Assembly (NCBI GenBank): GCA_013397695.1
Contig: VYZI01000493.1
Span: 253,917 to 317,916 of the forward strand
Direction of reading: 5' to 3'
Length of the DNA stretch: 64,000 nt
DNA from: Centropus unirufus
Taxonomy: Eukaryota; Chordata; Aves; Cuculiformes; Centropidae
The notes beneath the pieces are model-generated. The model was not told the origin of the DNA. It worked only from the letters and a program-made list of their open reading frames with translations, and ran no database searches. The position numbers were made by a program, and so were the translations under genes. Shown here one piece after another: positions 1 to 12,900 of the stretch; the first letter of the stretch is position 1; every line of letters starts with the position of its first letter.

Positions 1-925
1 AGGTGGAAAAGGCTTGTCCATCCAAAAGATTCTTAACAGCCTACTGCAGTTGTACAGTTGGCCTTCTAATGCAATTTATGACTTTTTTCCAATCTAATTT
101 TAAGGCTCCTAAGAGAGAATTTCCACCTCTTTGGAGCAGCATATTTGGAACTTAATGTCTGTTGGTTGGGAAGCTGAAGTAGTTAGTGTGCTATACTGCT
201 GGCTGTGGAAACAGTACTGACTTCCAGTTAATTTTTTGGATATCCATGGTTTCTTCAGCTTTGTGGTCTGAATCCTGATCCATTCATATGTGTTGTGGTC
301 TAAAACCAGTGCAATGTGTTAGTGCGAAAGTTGTGATCCAGCTGTCAGCTCAAGCATTGCATTTTGCAGCTTTCAGCTTCAGGAGATGTTGGATGTGCCT
401 TTTTTTCTGTGCTTTGATGAGAGATTCTCAAATAGTGGGCTGAGCAGGTGTGTTTACCACCGCACGGTATAGGGTGTAGAGGAGCCAGTGTATGGTGGCT
501 GAGAGCAGTGGACAACCAGCCCCTACATGTGGTCATGGTGACAGCTGTGTGCTCTCTGCCACAAGCTGCAAAGGTCCTTGGAGCTGCTGATAATCCAGCA
601 GGCAGTAGGTGGTAACTACACTTCTTTCTAAAGAGCTGAGGTCCCTCTTTGGACAAAGCTCTGCTGCTCCTGCCCCGCTGATAGAATGAGGTAGTTGGGT
701 AGCGAAGGAGAGAGGGATTCTGGGGGGTTAGTGTGTAAGCCCAGCATAGTGACGTGTTACTCTTAACCCAGATTCTTGAGAGGTCGTGAGGCAGAGGTTC
801 ATGTGGCTGAGGCAGAACCAAGGCTTACTGGAGAAGCTCTTCTGATACAGGCACTGATAGAGACTTGCAAAAGCTGTGGCACTCTTCAATCACTCCAACC
901 GAACATTCTTTTCCTGTCTTTCTAG
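1..925 (+). other. SNX4: SNX4 intron (3' part)
   Basis: Non-coding sequence upstream of the first exon in the window. It ends in a TTTTCCTGTCTTTCTAG acceptor. No repeat or other gene was recognised; the 158-codon antisense frame at 345-821 has no recognisable motif. Confidence 0.85.
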
Positions 926-973
926 GAAGGAGGATGGAAAGAAATGGTGAATGAGACTGGATTTCAGTTAAAG
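926..973 (+). CDS. SNX4: SNX4 coding exon, residues ~184-199
   Basis: 48-nt, phase 0/0 exon bounded by acceptor ...TTTCTAG and donor GTAATT. It encodes 16 residues starting EGGWKE and ending GFQLK, which is the segment just after the PX domain. It is a multiple of three with both ends between codons, so skipping it would keep the frame. Confidence 0.93.
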
Positions 974-3900
974 GTAATTACTGTAATTGTTTGTCTCATG
1001 ACTGCAGTGACACAGAAATACTCCAGCAATCAAATTTTAGGAAATTTATGAAAAGCTGTTTGCTGTTAGAATGAGTTAAAGACATTGCTTTTTGTTTGCT
1101 TGTAACTACAAAACCCAGTGGTGTTCCCAGCATGTAATAGGTAAGACTCCAGTTGTTAAGTTCTCTAGCAGGCTTGTTAATGTGTACCTGTGTTTGATGC
1201 ACAGCCTTGTAACTCTGCTAGTAATGTAGAATTATGAACTTTACAAGCTTTAAAACTTAGAATTTGAGCCTGTAGCAGTGCTTTTGCATGTTGTCAGTTT
1301 AGTTAGCGTCATTTTAAAGGTGGGTGTCAGATTTACCCTGGTAGGAGGTCCAAGGTGTTAAAAAAGGGCATTTGTAAAAGGATCTGAATTGTAGGACTCC
1401 TCTGCAAGGATAAGTTGCTGAAAGGGACTAAGACAAATGGATTTGATGCCCCTTGACTGTTCAACAGAATGTGTCTTGAAGTCGTACTGTCCCCGTTGAC
1501 AGCAGTGGGTTCAGGGCTGGTTGAACTGGTGGAAGACTTGCAGAAATAATTTATCAAAGGTTGTGTACAGAACAAGAATCTGTGACAGGCTGGTAGATTA
1601 CTGGCCTGTGTCAGGGGGAGTTAATGTATGGACACAAATACTGAGCTTTTGTTTCAATGTAACACGATCAACTCTCATGAAATCACAACTGATAAGTGGT
1701 GGATTATGAAGAATTATTCTGAATAGGGAGAGCTAAAGGAAAATCACTGTTGCCCTTATCCTCAGAGTCCAAGGGGCTTTGATGCTGGCATTTAATGCTG
1801 ATAACTGCAGTTGACAATAATCCTCTTCCTTCATGGTAGGGCTACTATTCATAATGCAAAAAATGTAGAGCTCTCAAGCTGTGTTTTCCTAGTCAAGACA
1901 TCTTTATTTTAGCTTACACTCACGGAAAGTTTGTACTGGCGGTGGGATGGTCAGGAGTGCACACAGTGGTGTGTTTATGGGAGAAAACATAGCAGAATGC
2001 TGAGAATATTTGCCTGTGTGAAACCATATTGGAGATTAAATGAGATGAGCAAGGCCTGTTTTCCCTCTAGATTTGATTGTATAGTTTCCTTTTTAATGTT
2101 CCTATTTCTATAGGAGAGGGAAGTAACTTTTTGCAAAAGCCTGGGAAAAAGCATCTTTCCTTAACATCTGAAGTATAAACTGCTTAAGTCTGCAGGTTAT
2201 TTAGCACTACGCTAGAGGAACAACATCACTTCATGTCTTAGACTAGAATCAGACCACTGGTTTACGTGCTGCTGCTGTCTCTACTGCTGATGCTTTAAAG
2301 CAGGATGTGTCTTTAGTTCCAAAGGGTTTTAATCGGACTAACTAAGCCTTAAGTTAGGCATTAAAGCAGTGTAGCCTGTTGCAGTTGAATGTTGATGTTG
2401 GAGACTGTTTACTCTGCCAGCTGTACCATTAAATCATGCCTTTCCTCCCTCCCAGCCCCAGCACTTAATGTTATTCTTTAAGAGGTTTGTCACTTGCATT
2501 TTTAACCCTTCCTTTAGGAAGGAGAAAATTCTTTTCTCCTTTTAGTTTACATGTAAATGATTATAGGATAGTAGTAGGAATTCCTTGCCTGCACCTCATT
2601 CGATGGGGAGTTCATCTCTCAAATGCTTGTGCGCATTGGTCTTAAATCAAGTCTGAGACTGGGCAGACCTTCTTCTAACAGTGTAACTCTGTGTAGTGCA
2701 ACAGCTCAAAAGTGGTGTGGGAGCTGCTGTGCTGTTAACAGGATGGAGTAGCCCTGCTTAGGTTCTTGAGCATGGGTAAGGTCCTGTTTCCTGCCTGACA
2801 GTGCTTGGATGCTTACTGATCTCTTCCTTTGGAGCACTACCTGTGTCTGTAACAAAAGACAGAAACTCTCCCTGTAACTGTAATGTAGGAAATGATCCTT
2901 TTCAAATGTAAAACTGATGAATGTGCATACTGTCCCAACAAACTCGGGTGGCTTTGGTGCGTACTGTTGGAGCATAAGTATAGTATTTTGGGAAATGAGT
3001 ACTTAGAGAAGGACTCTGATTTAACCCACGTGCTTAGTTTGGGGTTTGTTCTGTGAGAGAATGTGTGAGGAGTGCACGTAGGTATGTCTGAGTGACCTGA
3101 AATCAAACTGGCTTGTGTAATGGCTCACTGGGATGTAGCAGGGGAGGTCCAAGGCCATACAAGCCTGTGGAGCACTCTGAATGAACTTTAAGGCTGGCAC
3201 TTGGAGTCACTGCACTGTTGTGTGTTTCTTATGCTGGCTTGGACGTGCTGCCTTTGTTTTCCCTTTGTGAGATGTTCTTGGAGAAGCGCTGCATGTAGTG
3301 GTGACAATGAAGCTGTTTCCTTGCAGTACCAGGCAGTCTTAGTTCTGCAGGCTTCATTCACTCACCTTTCGTTTGTGGATTGTGTTTTGTGTCCGTGGTT
3401 TGGTGACTGGAAGAAGGACAGCTAAAATTAACATGATTTTCATCAGTACGTGTCATCCTAGTTTTAGGAAAGAAGCTGCTTTTCCCTCAACTTGGATGCT
3501 TCCAGGTATGGAGGTGGTTCCAGGGGAAGGGGACTTGCAGTGATATTGAGATGTGGGCATCTCCTCTGCCCCAGTGCAGTGGGAGGTGAAACAGTCTCGA
3601 ACTGTGCCTGTCTGATCTGTGCAAGTTACTGCAAGGGCCCTGAAGGCAGGACTCTCTTCTTAGTTTGGGAAAACACTGTGTTCCCTTCGCTGTCAAATTC
3701 AAAATAGCTCTTCAACCTCCAAACTGGCTGTAACAGGGCACAAAATATTCCTGTGTCGCATACCAGCGCTGACAAATGCTGCTGAAGTCACTTAGTGCTA
3801 GCAGTTGTGGCACAGTTGGTGAGGGAAAAGGGTACCTTATAGAAAATCTGTGCACCTCACAAGATGTATGCATTTTTTTTTTTTTCACTGAAAAAGGGAT

Positions 3901-6900
3901 CTTTTGATGAGAAGTAAACTCCAGTCTTTTTCCTGGAGCTGTCATGCAGTATCAATGAGCCCCGGGTGAGCTGTATGCAAAATGCCGTATAGAAATGAAA
4001 GGTTGTGGTGATGTGGGGCCTCTCTGGATGAGGCTGGGGTATCTCATCTATATTCATCTCTTATGAAGAGTACACACCCATTACATTCACCTTTTTAGAG
4101 AGGTTCCAAACTGCTGTTGCAGTCACTGGTAAACCAGCATCTCAAAAAATAAAGTAGCCAGTTACCTTTTTAATCAGGTATTGAACTTTGATCTGCAGAG
4201 GTTTATACATGCTCTGCTATAAAAGAGAGCACTGCATTAAAACTGGCTCTGTTCTGATATACAAATTACATATTTTCTGTAAAGCAAGTCATAAAATAGG
4301 AGAACACCATACATGAGATTTTGATGTCACTGGGGAACCATTCCTAGTAATAAAGAGCACGCAGAGGTCACTCCACCACCGGTTTTGTTGGGTTCGAAAA
4401 ATATAAAATAGTTTGTCCATATGGTCTTGTGTTACCTAATTGCTTCATCTCCAAAGAATGTAGGGTTGTATATCTTAACTCCATGATTTGTGTAGCACTT
4501 TAAGAAGGGGCTATTTTTGTGGGATTTGGATTATTCAAGCCTAATTTTGGTGCATACTGTTTACATCTTAGTTAAAAAAATAAGTTTTTTGACTTTTAAT
4601 AAAAAATCTGTCATGTAGGGCAGCCAGTGTCAGCTTTTTTGATGTTTGAAGATTTAAATATGCCAGGAAGGCAGGACTTTTTTCTAGTGGTGCTGCCAGA
4701 AGGCTGAGACTTTTTTTTGTCACTGAAATTTAATTGCATTAAATTAACAAAGCTTTTTTTCCCCTTTTTCAGGCAGATTCCAGATTAAAAGCTCTTAATG
4801 CAACATTCAGAGTGAAAAACCCAGACAAGTAAGATTGCACATCCTTCCTCCCTCTCTTTCCCCTTTCCAGTTACAGCTGTAACTTCAGATGACAGAATAT
4901 TTGGTGTCCTTAGAATAAAATCAGAAAAGAAAAATTACCATTCTACACTTCAAATCTTAACAGAAGTCCAGTAAGGAAGTGGTGTGAAATAAATCCTGAT
5001 CCTAAGAGCAGACCTTCAGAAACTTCATTTCAGGTAGATTAAAGAGACAAAGGACCTAGACTCAGAAAAAGAATGTCTTTGTAAAGAAATCTCTGCATGC
5101 ATGAAGACAACACAGATCGATAGCAGGTCTTTAAAAAAATCTGCTAGTGTGCAACTGCATGCACGTGCTCTGCTGTGGCCGTTCTTAGTTCTTCTCAAGG
5201 TGCCAGTTTTCACAGAGGCTTTGGGAAGTCCAGAGGTCAGTTCAGCTCTGTTGCAGTTTAGGAAGCTCTGGGACAGGGATTGGAGCAATCTTGGAGATCA
5301 AAATAGTGGTCAGAATTGTCAGGGCATTTAGTGAGAGGTTCATCACGTCCTAGATGATGCGAGAAGGGTAAAACAAGACTTTCTGCTTCTGCCACAGTAG
5401 AAACATCATTGTGCAGCAGAGTAAGGTCAAGAGGTGGCTGCTTGCAATCTCTATGGAGTTCCTTACAAAGTGCCCCCCGTGGGTTCCCGAGCTGTCCAGT
5501 AGTGGCAATAGGGGATGCTTTTTAGGGAGAGTCCATCTACCTGCTTTCTTTCATCTGCTCTCTTTGTACTCCCCTAGCACCCCTGGTTGTGGTATTAAGG
5601 ACGTCAGAGGGTACATACCTTCCTGAACTATATTCTAGACTTACAGGTGAATTGGTACAGTCCCTCCTAATTCTGTTTGCTTTTGCAGCCTTCTGTGGCA
5701 GCAAGGAAGCTTTTAGCTAGGATTTAGTATTAAAGATAACATTCACATTGAAACACAGCAATTCTCTCAGTAGCGAATGCTTCATCCTCCGTCATCTTCA
5801 TCTGCGGCAGGAGTCATCTTCATCTGCGGCAGGAGTTGGGTTTTCCTGCGGCAGGGAAACTTTGCCTGTGGGCATAGGCGGGCATGGCTCATTAAGGCTG
5901 AGTTGAGGAATATGCTGTCATCTTTCAAGGTGATTTAATGTTTTAGAAAGCAAAGCTGCTGTGGGAAGTGGCTTTGGAAAAAAAAAAAATCCAGGAAAAG
6001 AGTTAATACAAGGAAAACATAAAGAAGGGCTTGTAACAAAAACAGTCCCTGAGTATCTGTGTCTCAATAAAGACTTTACAGCCCTTAGGAGATATGGCAC
6101 ATGCTTTCTGTTGTGTTCTGCCAGCTACAGAGCTTCCAAATTGAAATTTTGCATACAAGTTGTTTAGTAAATTACTGATGAGCATAACTTGCATGTTTTT
6201 TTTTTTTTCAATTTGAGAGCACTTAGTATTGCATCCGTGCCTCTAACAGGAGGAACGGTTCCTTGAGCTGCCTGGAATCTGACACCTTACCCCTTTCATT
6301 ACCTTTGGTGCTTGTGTGACTGCTGGTAAAGTGGGTTCTGGAAGCTCACCTTGCTGAAACAAAAGATCTGACTCCTGTGTGGACTGTAAGCTTTCGAGTC
6401 CCTGGACCAGGAAGGGTTCAGGTGAGGGACAGCCGCAGCTCCCAGTCCTGACTGCTTTGCTGTGCTGTGGGCTGCACCCTTTTGCTGAGAGCAATGTGGG
6501 GAGCTTTGAACAGCTGAAACATCACTGCTCTACGAGTTCAAACGTGGACTGGAAACTAAACTTCCTCTTGTGGGAAGCAATTAATATCTTTCATGATGGA
6601 ATTTATATGGTGATAACATGGTATTCTGATACCCAGGGTTAAATTGGTGTCTACTGCAGACCTTTATAACTTGGCCCCATGGCACACCCCCACTTGTTCT
6701 CTTACTGTGCCATAATCAAAAAAAGCTTTCTTGGTGAAGTTTCTAAAGAAAACACTAAATCCTTTCCTAAGATAGAATTAAGAAAGAAGCCTGACACCTC
6801 TTACTGTCTGGTTAATCGGACGAGTGGCTCATTCTTTAGTGAACTGGTCTGTTCTTGTAGTATCTTCCTTCCCAAAGCAGTGGTGCTGCCCTGCCTGATG

Positions 6901-9900
6901 CATGGAAAAGTTCTGCTGAGCAAAATCTACAAAATAAATAACATCTTTACGGTAGAGTCTGCGTCAAAATGATATTTTATTCTTTATTATTACTATAAAA
7001 TATATATTTGAGAAGAGACCTAGTGGTGTTCTTACAGGAACATGACCTGATCTGTTCTTCATTTGTGGCTGAACTGCTACTTAATAGCTCAGTGAAATAT
7101 CTCGGCTGTTGGTAATGTTGCAGAACCAGTAAAACCCAGGGAAAAGCACTAGGCTTGTTTCTGTTACCGAGTGCCAAAGCTACGTCTTGTTTCACACTTC
7201 TGTTGTTATGCACTGGGAAGTAAACATCCCTTTGTGTGCCTCGCCAAACTCTGTTTTGAAATGACTTTATAATTATGTAATTTTTCACATGAGCAATGCG
7301 TAGGACTTGGGCAAATTCTCGAGAAATAAACATTTGATCTGCAACACCACAAGTCTCTTCAAAACAGTTTTTTTCCTGGAAGATTAGATTTGTGAAATTT
7401 TGAACCTTGATGGAAGATTGGGAAAAAAAATTCCTGTCACTTTGATTTATGTTGTTCTGAGACAGTAAAGAGACAGCTTGGTTGTTGTTTTAATTATTAT
7501 TGTTGTTATTTTTTAATGGAGGAGGAGTTGGCATGGGAGATCTATTGCTGCTGGAGTCCAGCATACTGGAAGTCCTCTCTGGTTCCTGACTCTTGCCTTC
7601 AGGGAGTACGGCATTCCTGAAAGTTTTCTCGCCACAAACCAGGATAAATAAAACTCTTTATTATAAATTTCTGGAGTGGTAAGGGGAATCTACTTGAGCT
7701 GAAGGCATGATTTTTAATCTCTTGTTTTTTAGTTCAATTATTTCAAGTATCTTCACTGTATGTGTCTGCAGCTGTCTGATATGCAGCACTGGTGCGTATT
7801 TTATAACGTCCAAACCAAAAAGATTGCTCTCCAAACCCCACTGTGCAGATCAATGACAATATTTATTTTTCCCATACAGTTTCTCTGCTGGCTTTTAAAT
7901 CTTTTTCTGTGCTTTAACCCTGTGTGAGTCATAATCTTATAAAAGATGCTCCTTGGAGATCAAAAATATCAGGAATGGTAATAAAGCTCCTACTTCCTGA
8001 ATGTAAGGAAGAGAATATTTTAGGGAAAGACTTCCTGGCAGGGGATGAAGAGGTGTTAAATGAAAAACCCTGGAATTTCATACTTGGTCACCCAAAGCAA
8101 GTGACCTGACTCGTTTCAGTAAGGCCTCTTGGGTACAAACTATTCTCAAATACAAAGCCTGACTGTGTGCCTGTGCTGGGAGGAGGGGTGAAGGTTTTAA
8201 TGCTTGAACATCAGCCTGGAAGGCTAATCATAGTCACCTATTCCTTAATTCTGGTTTAATATCTGTGTTTAATTTCAGATCATTGTTTAGTAATTTAGGT
8301 GAAGGTGCTTCTGGCTTCCCATCTGGATGAAATACATTCTTGTGTACCGAAGTAGGTCATGACTTTGACTTGTGTGTAGTAGGGACGAGCATTAACATAT
8401 GCATAAGTGGCTGTTGCTGTGATTTAGTTGATCTGTCACTAGCAAAGCTGTAGCAACTGGTTCAGCTTCATCATTAGCATGAGCTAAATGTATCATCCTA
8501 AACTATCACCGAGGCTTATCTCGGGGGGCAGATCGACTTAGCTTAACTGGAGCGTCTCTGCTATAAGGACAGACTAAAGGAGTTGGGGCTGTTCAGCCTG
8601 GAGAAGATAAGACTCCTGGGCGACCTTATAACAGCCTTCCAGTACTGGAAGGGAGCTACAAGAAAGCAGGGGAGGGACTTTCTGAAAAGGCATGAAGTGA
8701 TAGGACAAAGGGGAGTGGCTACAAATTGGAGAGGGGAAGCCTAGACCTTAGGAAGAAATTCTTCACGGTGAGGGTGGTGAGGCACTGGCACAGGTTGCCC
8801 AAGGAAATTGTGGATGCCCCTGGAAGTGTTAAAGGCCAGGTTGGATGAGGCTTTGAGCAACCTGATCTAGCAGGAAGTGTCCTTGCCCAGGGCAGAGAGG
8901 TTGGAATTGGATGGGCTTTATGGTCCCTTACAAGCCAAAACGTTCTATGATAAAATGCTTTTTTCCTTCAGTAGTGGCAGGCCAGCAGTGTGCACGTGGT
9001 CACTTGTGATGGGTTACCTGTTACCTTGCTAAACTGTAGCTTGATTGCTGTTAGCTTTGTGGCACTCCTGTGCAGGTACAGCTCTAGGTAGGCTTGTTGT
9101 GTATATGTAACTTGTTATGGTTCCCGTACGGCGTAGCCTCAGCACAGTTACGATAATTGTGAATGCTTCCTGGCACTGCTGAAAGGCTCTACTCAAAACT
9201 GGCTGGAATGCAGCTTGAAAGTAAAGCATCTTTGTCGGGTCAGAAATGTGAACGTGTTTTTAAGTATGTATGCTTCAGCGAATTTTGGATTTGTAAGTGT
9301 TTGAAGCTTTTGTATTCACTCACACTTGCTTTTATAAATCTCACTTTTAAAACCAACCCCAAAACTCATGTAGTAACTTCAGTTAACTGCTTGTTTCATA
9401 CAAATTTCTCTTTAATTGTTCAGAGCCATCATAATTCACATCAAACCTCCAAACAGTTCTGCAAGTGTTGGGTTGTTCCCTTTAGGGAGATTAAACTCTG
9501 CAGTCCCTTCTTTAGGAATCTTCAGCTAATCCGTCCTCGACATAATCTAGGCTCAGTTTGGTTGTAGCGTCGTGGCTCTATCTTGTGCTCTGTGAGAACT
9601 TGCTTTCATGAGCAGGGCTAATGAGGTACTATCTGTTTCCTGCTCCCAGGAGATTTACTGAGCTCAAACACTACAGCGATGAACTGCAGTCTGTCATATC
9701 ACACCTTCTGCGAGTCAGAGCCGTAAGTATTTCCCATGTGTGTCGTGACAAATAGGATAATTTATTTCTAAGACAGTATTTCTTGTTCAGTCAAGAGAAC
9801 GGGTGTATGTGCTCTAGAGTAAGGGCAGTTGTGCCTGAGAGAATCTGGCTCTGGAGCATGGGGGGAGGAGAGGGCAGGGAGGTGGGCACTGACTTACTAC

Positions 9901-12900
9901 AGGTTTTGGGTGGGGGGAAGCATTCCAGATGGGATGGTTGAGTTTGACAGGCATTGGAGGAGCAAACACATGCATGTTGCTAATCTGCCCTCTCCCCTAA
10001 TGGTCACATATCAGAGGGAGGCGCTTTAGAGGCGATAGAGATGTCTGCTTCTCTCTACTTAGCATAAAAGTTGCTTTTGGTGGATGTCTGGGCTGAGAAT
10101 GACCCCCAAACCGTTTTCTGGTCAGCCATGTAATCCTGTATTTTCCAGAGCTTGGCGTATGAATCATGTATGCTTCTCTGCACACTTTATCTTTTTGACT
10201 TCTTTTTCAATCCATAATGAATGATGTTCTTTCTAATGATGAGTATAACTGTCATGTGTTGAGATACTCTATGGGTTGAGAATGGAAGATTTTATTTTTT
10301 TTAAGAGTCACAAAAAAGAAATGGTAAATTACAATTGCAATAATGAGAGCACATTACTGCTTTATAGTATGTTCAGCAGGGATTTAATTTTTGATGGAAG
10401 CCGCGGCAGTGAGGACTAATTGATTGCCCCGTTGAGCTGAGGTTTTTAGAGGTTCAATCATTGGTGCTCTACTGACAGTGCCTTTTTCTCGTGGCTGTGT
10501 GTGCGAGGTCTGTTGGGAAATTTGCTTATGTTTCCCTTTTACTGCTTTGACAGACTGGTAACGGTAACTCTTACCAAACTTCAGTGTCATTCATTGGTAC
10601 ATGACAATTGCAAGGGGATTACCTGGGTTACGAGTCACACTTCAGAGTGTTCATGGGCTCTTTTCTTCTGAGGTTGTTGCTGCAGCCAGTGCTGTAAGGG
10701 CTGGCAGGTACTGGTTCTCCAAACAGCTGAAATGACACATCGAGCTTGAGCAATGTGTTCTGCTCATTTCCTTTCCTTTGTTTCACTGAACTCGATGGAA
10801 AAATCAAGTTACTTATTGGAATTTTACTGAAACTTTCCATACAGTCTTGGTGACAGGATGGACTTTTGTCTTGCCCTCTTTATGCTCTCTTAGCAAGTGT
10901 ATATACAAATTTGGCATTATTTGGGTAAAGAAGGCTATGTGTTCCATCCGATTGTCAAAAACTGAAGGTAACTTGATTCTTTGGGGTCTTCATAGGCATA
11001 TCCATACAGGAGCACTTCCGAAGAAATACTTGAAATGCTATTTTTTAATATAGCCCTGATTGTGACTTCAGTCTTCGAATACTTATTGCTGTTGAGTTTT
11101 CCTTCAGTAGTGGCTTGGATTCGATTTAGACATAGTCTTGTATTAGCATGTGAAAACATTAAGGCTTTAACTTTAAGTTTGTATATGGGTTTTAACAAAG
11201 CAGTTGCACTTAATGTTGATGATCAATTCCTGACTCTGAAATGTTTTAGAGGGTAGCAGACCGGCTATATGGTGTCTATAAAGTCCATGGCAACTATGGA
11301 AGAGTATTCAGGTAAGAGTTCATCCAGTTTTTAAATATATGTGGAGAGAGAAAAGGAGAAGGGAATTTGTTGGTTTTGTTGTTCTCCTCAACATTTTAAT
11401 GCCTGCCTTGAAAGTCTCTGTCTTGCAGTGCTATTGAGATTTCTGTGTTTGATGCAGAAATCTCTGTATGTGCTGAGCTCAGCCTGTAGTGGAAGCTTTT
11501 TGCTTTGTATTCCAGACCTTTGGGGATTTTGCTGTTGTGTTGACATGCTGTTTCTTCAGAAAGTAACTTGTTTTCATGCAATTACATCTGGAAAGCTTCT
11601 AGTTCCTTTTAGTGGTTAAAAATCAACAACTGTATCTCTCCAATTTTAGTACATTTTCTGAGTGGGTTTGCCAGTCGTATTTTGATTTATATGAGCAAGT
11701 TGCATGCTCAAATTTTCCATCTCGTTGGAGAATTAAAGAATTTAACCTTCTGGTTAAAGGAAACCTCCTGCTTCTACACACTGTTCAAGTGCTAAATTTA
11801 ATTCTCTGGGTTAATGGATTGCAGATGTCTTTCTCATTGGGGGTTTTAAAGTGAAATTAGGTGTAGTTCTGTAATAACACAAAGACAAACAAATGTCAAC
11901 ATCAGCGGAGTGGAATGTTTATGAAAAAGTGAAGGACAGAATAGATGTGTGAGACATAAATTATGTGAAATATAAGGGGGACCTCCTTATTTCTTGTAAA
12001 AAGAGTTGTGGGTATAATTCTTGTAACGAAGAAATCTCATAAGGCTTCACAAAGCTGAGAACATGATTAAAACTGCAATTTACATTCTTGGGTGTCCAGA
12101 ACAAGTCTCGTGCTATTTTAATTGTAGCTCTGTTTCCTTCTTTATCTAAATGATCTCCGTAATGTGAATTGGTACTGGCGGTAATGAGATGGTTGTAAGT
12201 TGCTATTTTTTTAAATGAATAGAACAAAACCACAGTCTACAACAAAAACAGAAAGCAACACAGAGCAAATGATTCCAGGAGCAGTAAAATACTTGCAAAT
12301 GTCCAATCCTACCTTCTAGTTTGTGGAATAGGAGACTTCGTTCTGATGCGTTGCAAGTCTGGAAAGCTTAGTTTCCTCTTAATGAGCATGTTAGAACAAA
12401 TTCTGGTTTCATAAGTTCCATCCACTTCACCCTTTATTCTAAGTGCTGCTGTTTTTTTTATTTATTTGAGTTTTAGCTATTTAAACAAGTCTTCCTTTCT
12501 GCTCAAAACCAATGACAAACCGAGTATACCTGTAAGGATGAGTCTAGGTGGCAGGGACAGCAGCTTAACAGAGCACTGTAAATAGCCTTGCCACGCTGTC
12601 AATGTTGCTCCTTAGAGGGAGAAAACAGTTTCGCCAAGTCTAACTTTGAGGCAGTTTCCATTCAGGTGTCACCTGGAGAAAAACTATACACAGGATGCAG
12701 CTTATTAACTTCCTTTACCCTTCACGTGTGATGTTGTTTCTCGTTTGTTTTTCCTACAGTGAGTGGAGTGCAATAGAAAAGGAGATGGGGGATGGGTTGC
12801 AGAGTGCTGGCCACCACATGGATGTGTAAGTACTGACTGAATATCTGATAGTTTGATGTAAGCCAGATGTAGAACTCTGTCTCTTTCCTCTCTTTTCCCT

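Larger units (their letters stand above)
4829..9649 (+). other. SNX4: SNX4 intron, 4.8 kb, containing a CR1 and a 22-bp tandem duplication
   Basis: Begins GTAAGA and ends CTCCCAG. It contains the tandem duplication at 5791-5834 and the CR1 copy at 8547-8952. The rest, including short open frames of 60-134 codons, shows nothing recognisable. Confidence 0.85.

Noticed and set aside
3857..4057. Minus-strand 66-codon frame starting MNIDE, superficially like the ZNF148 N-terminus
   Set aside because: Only the first four residues agree; the rest differs, it lies inside an SNX4 intron on the wrong strand and there is no splice or zinc-finger context.
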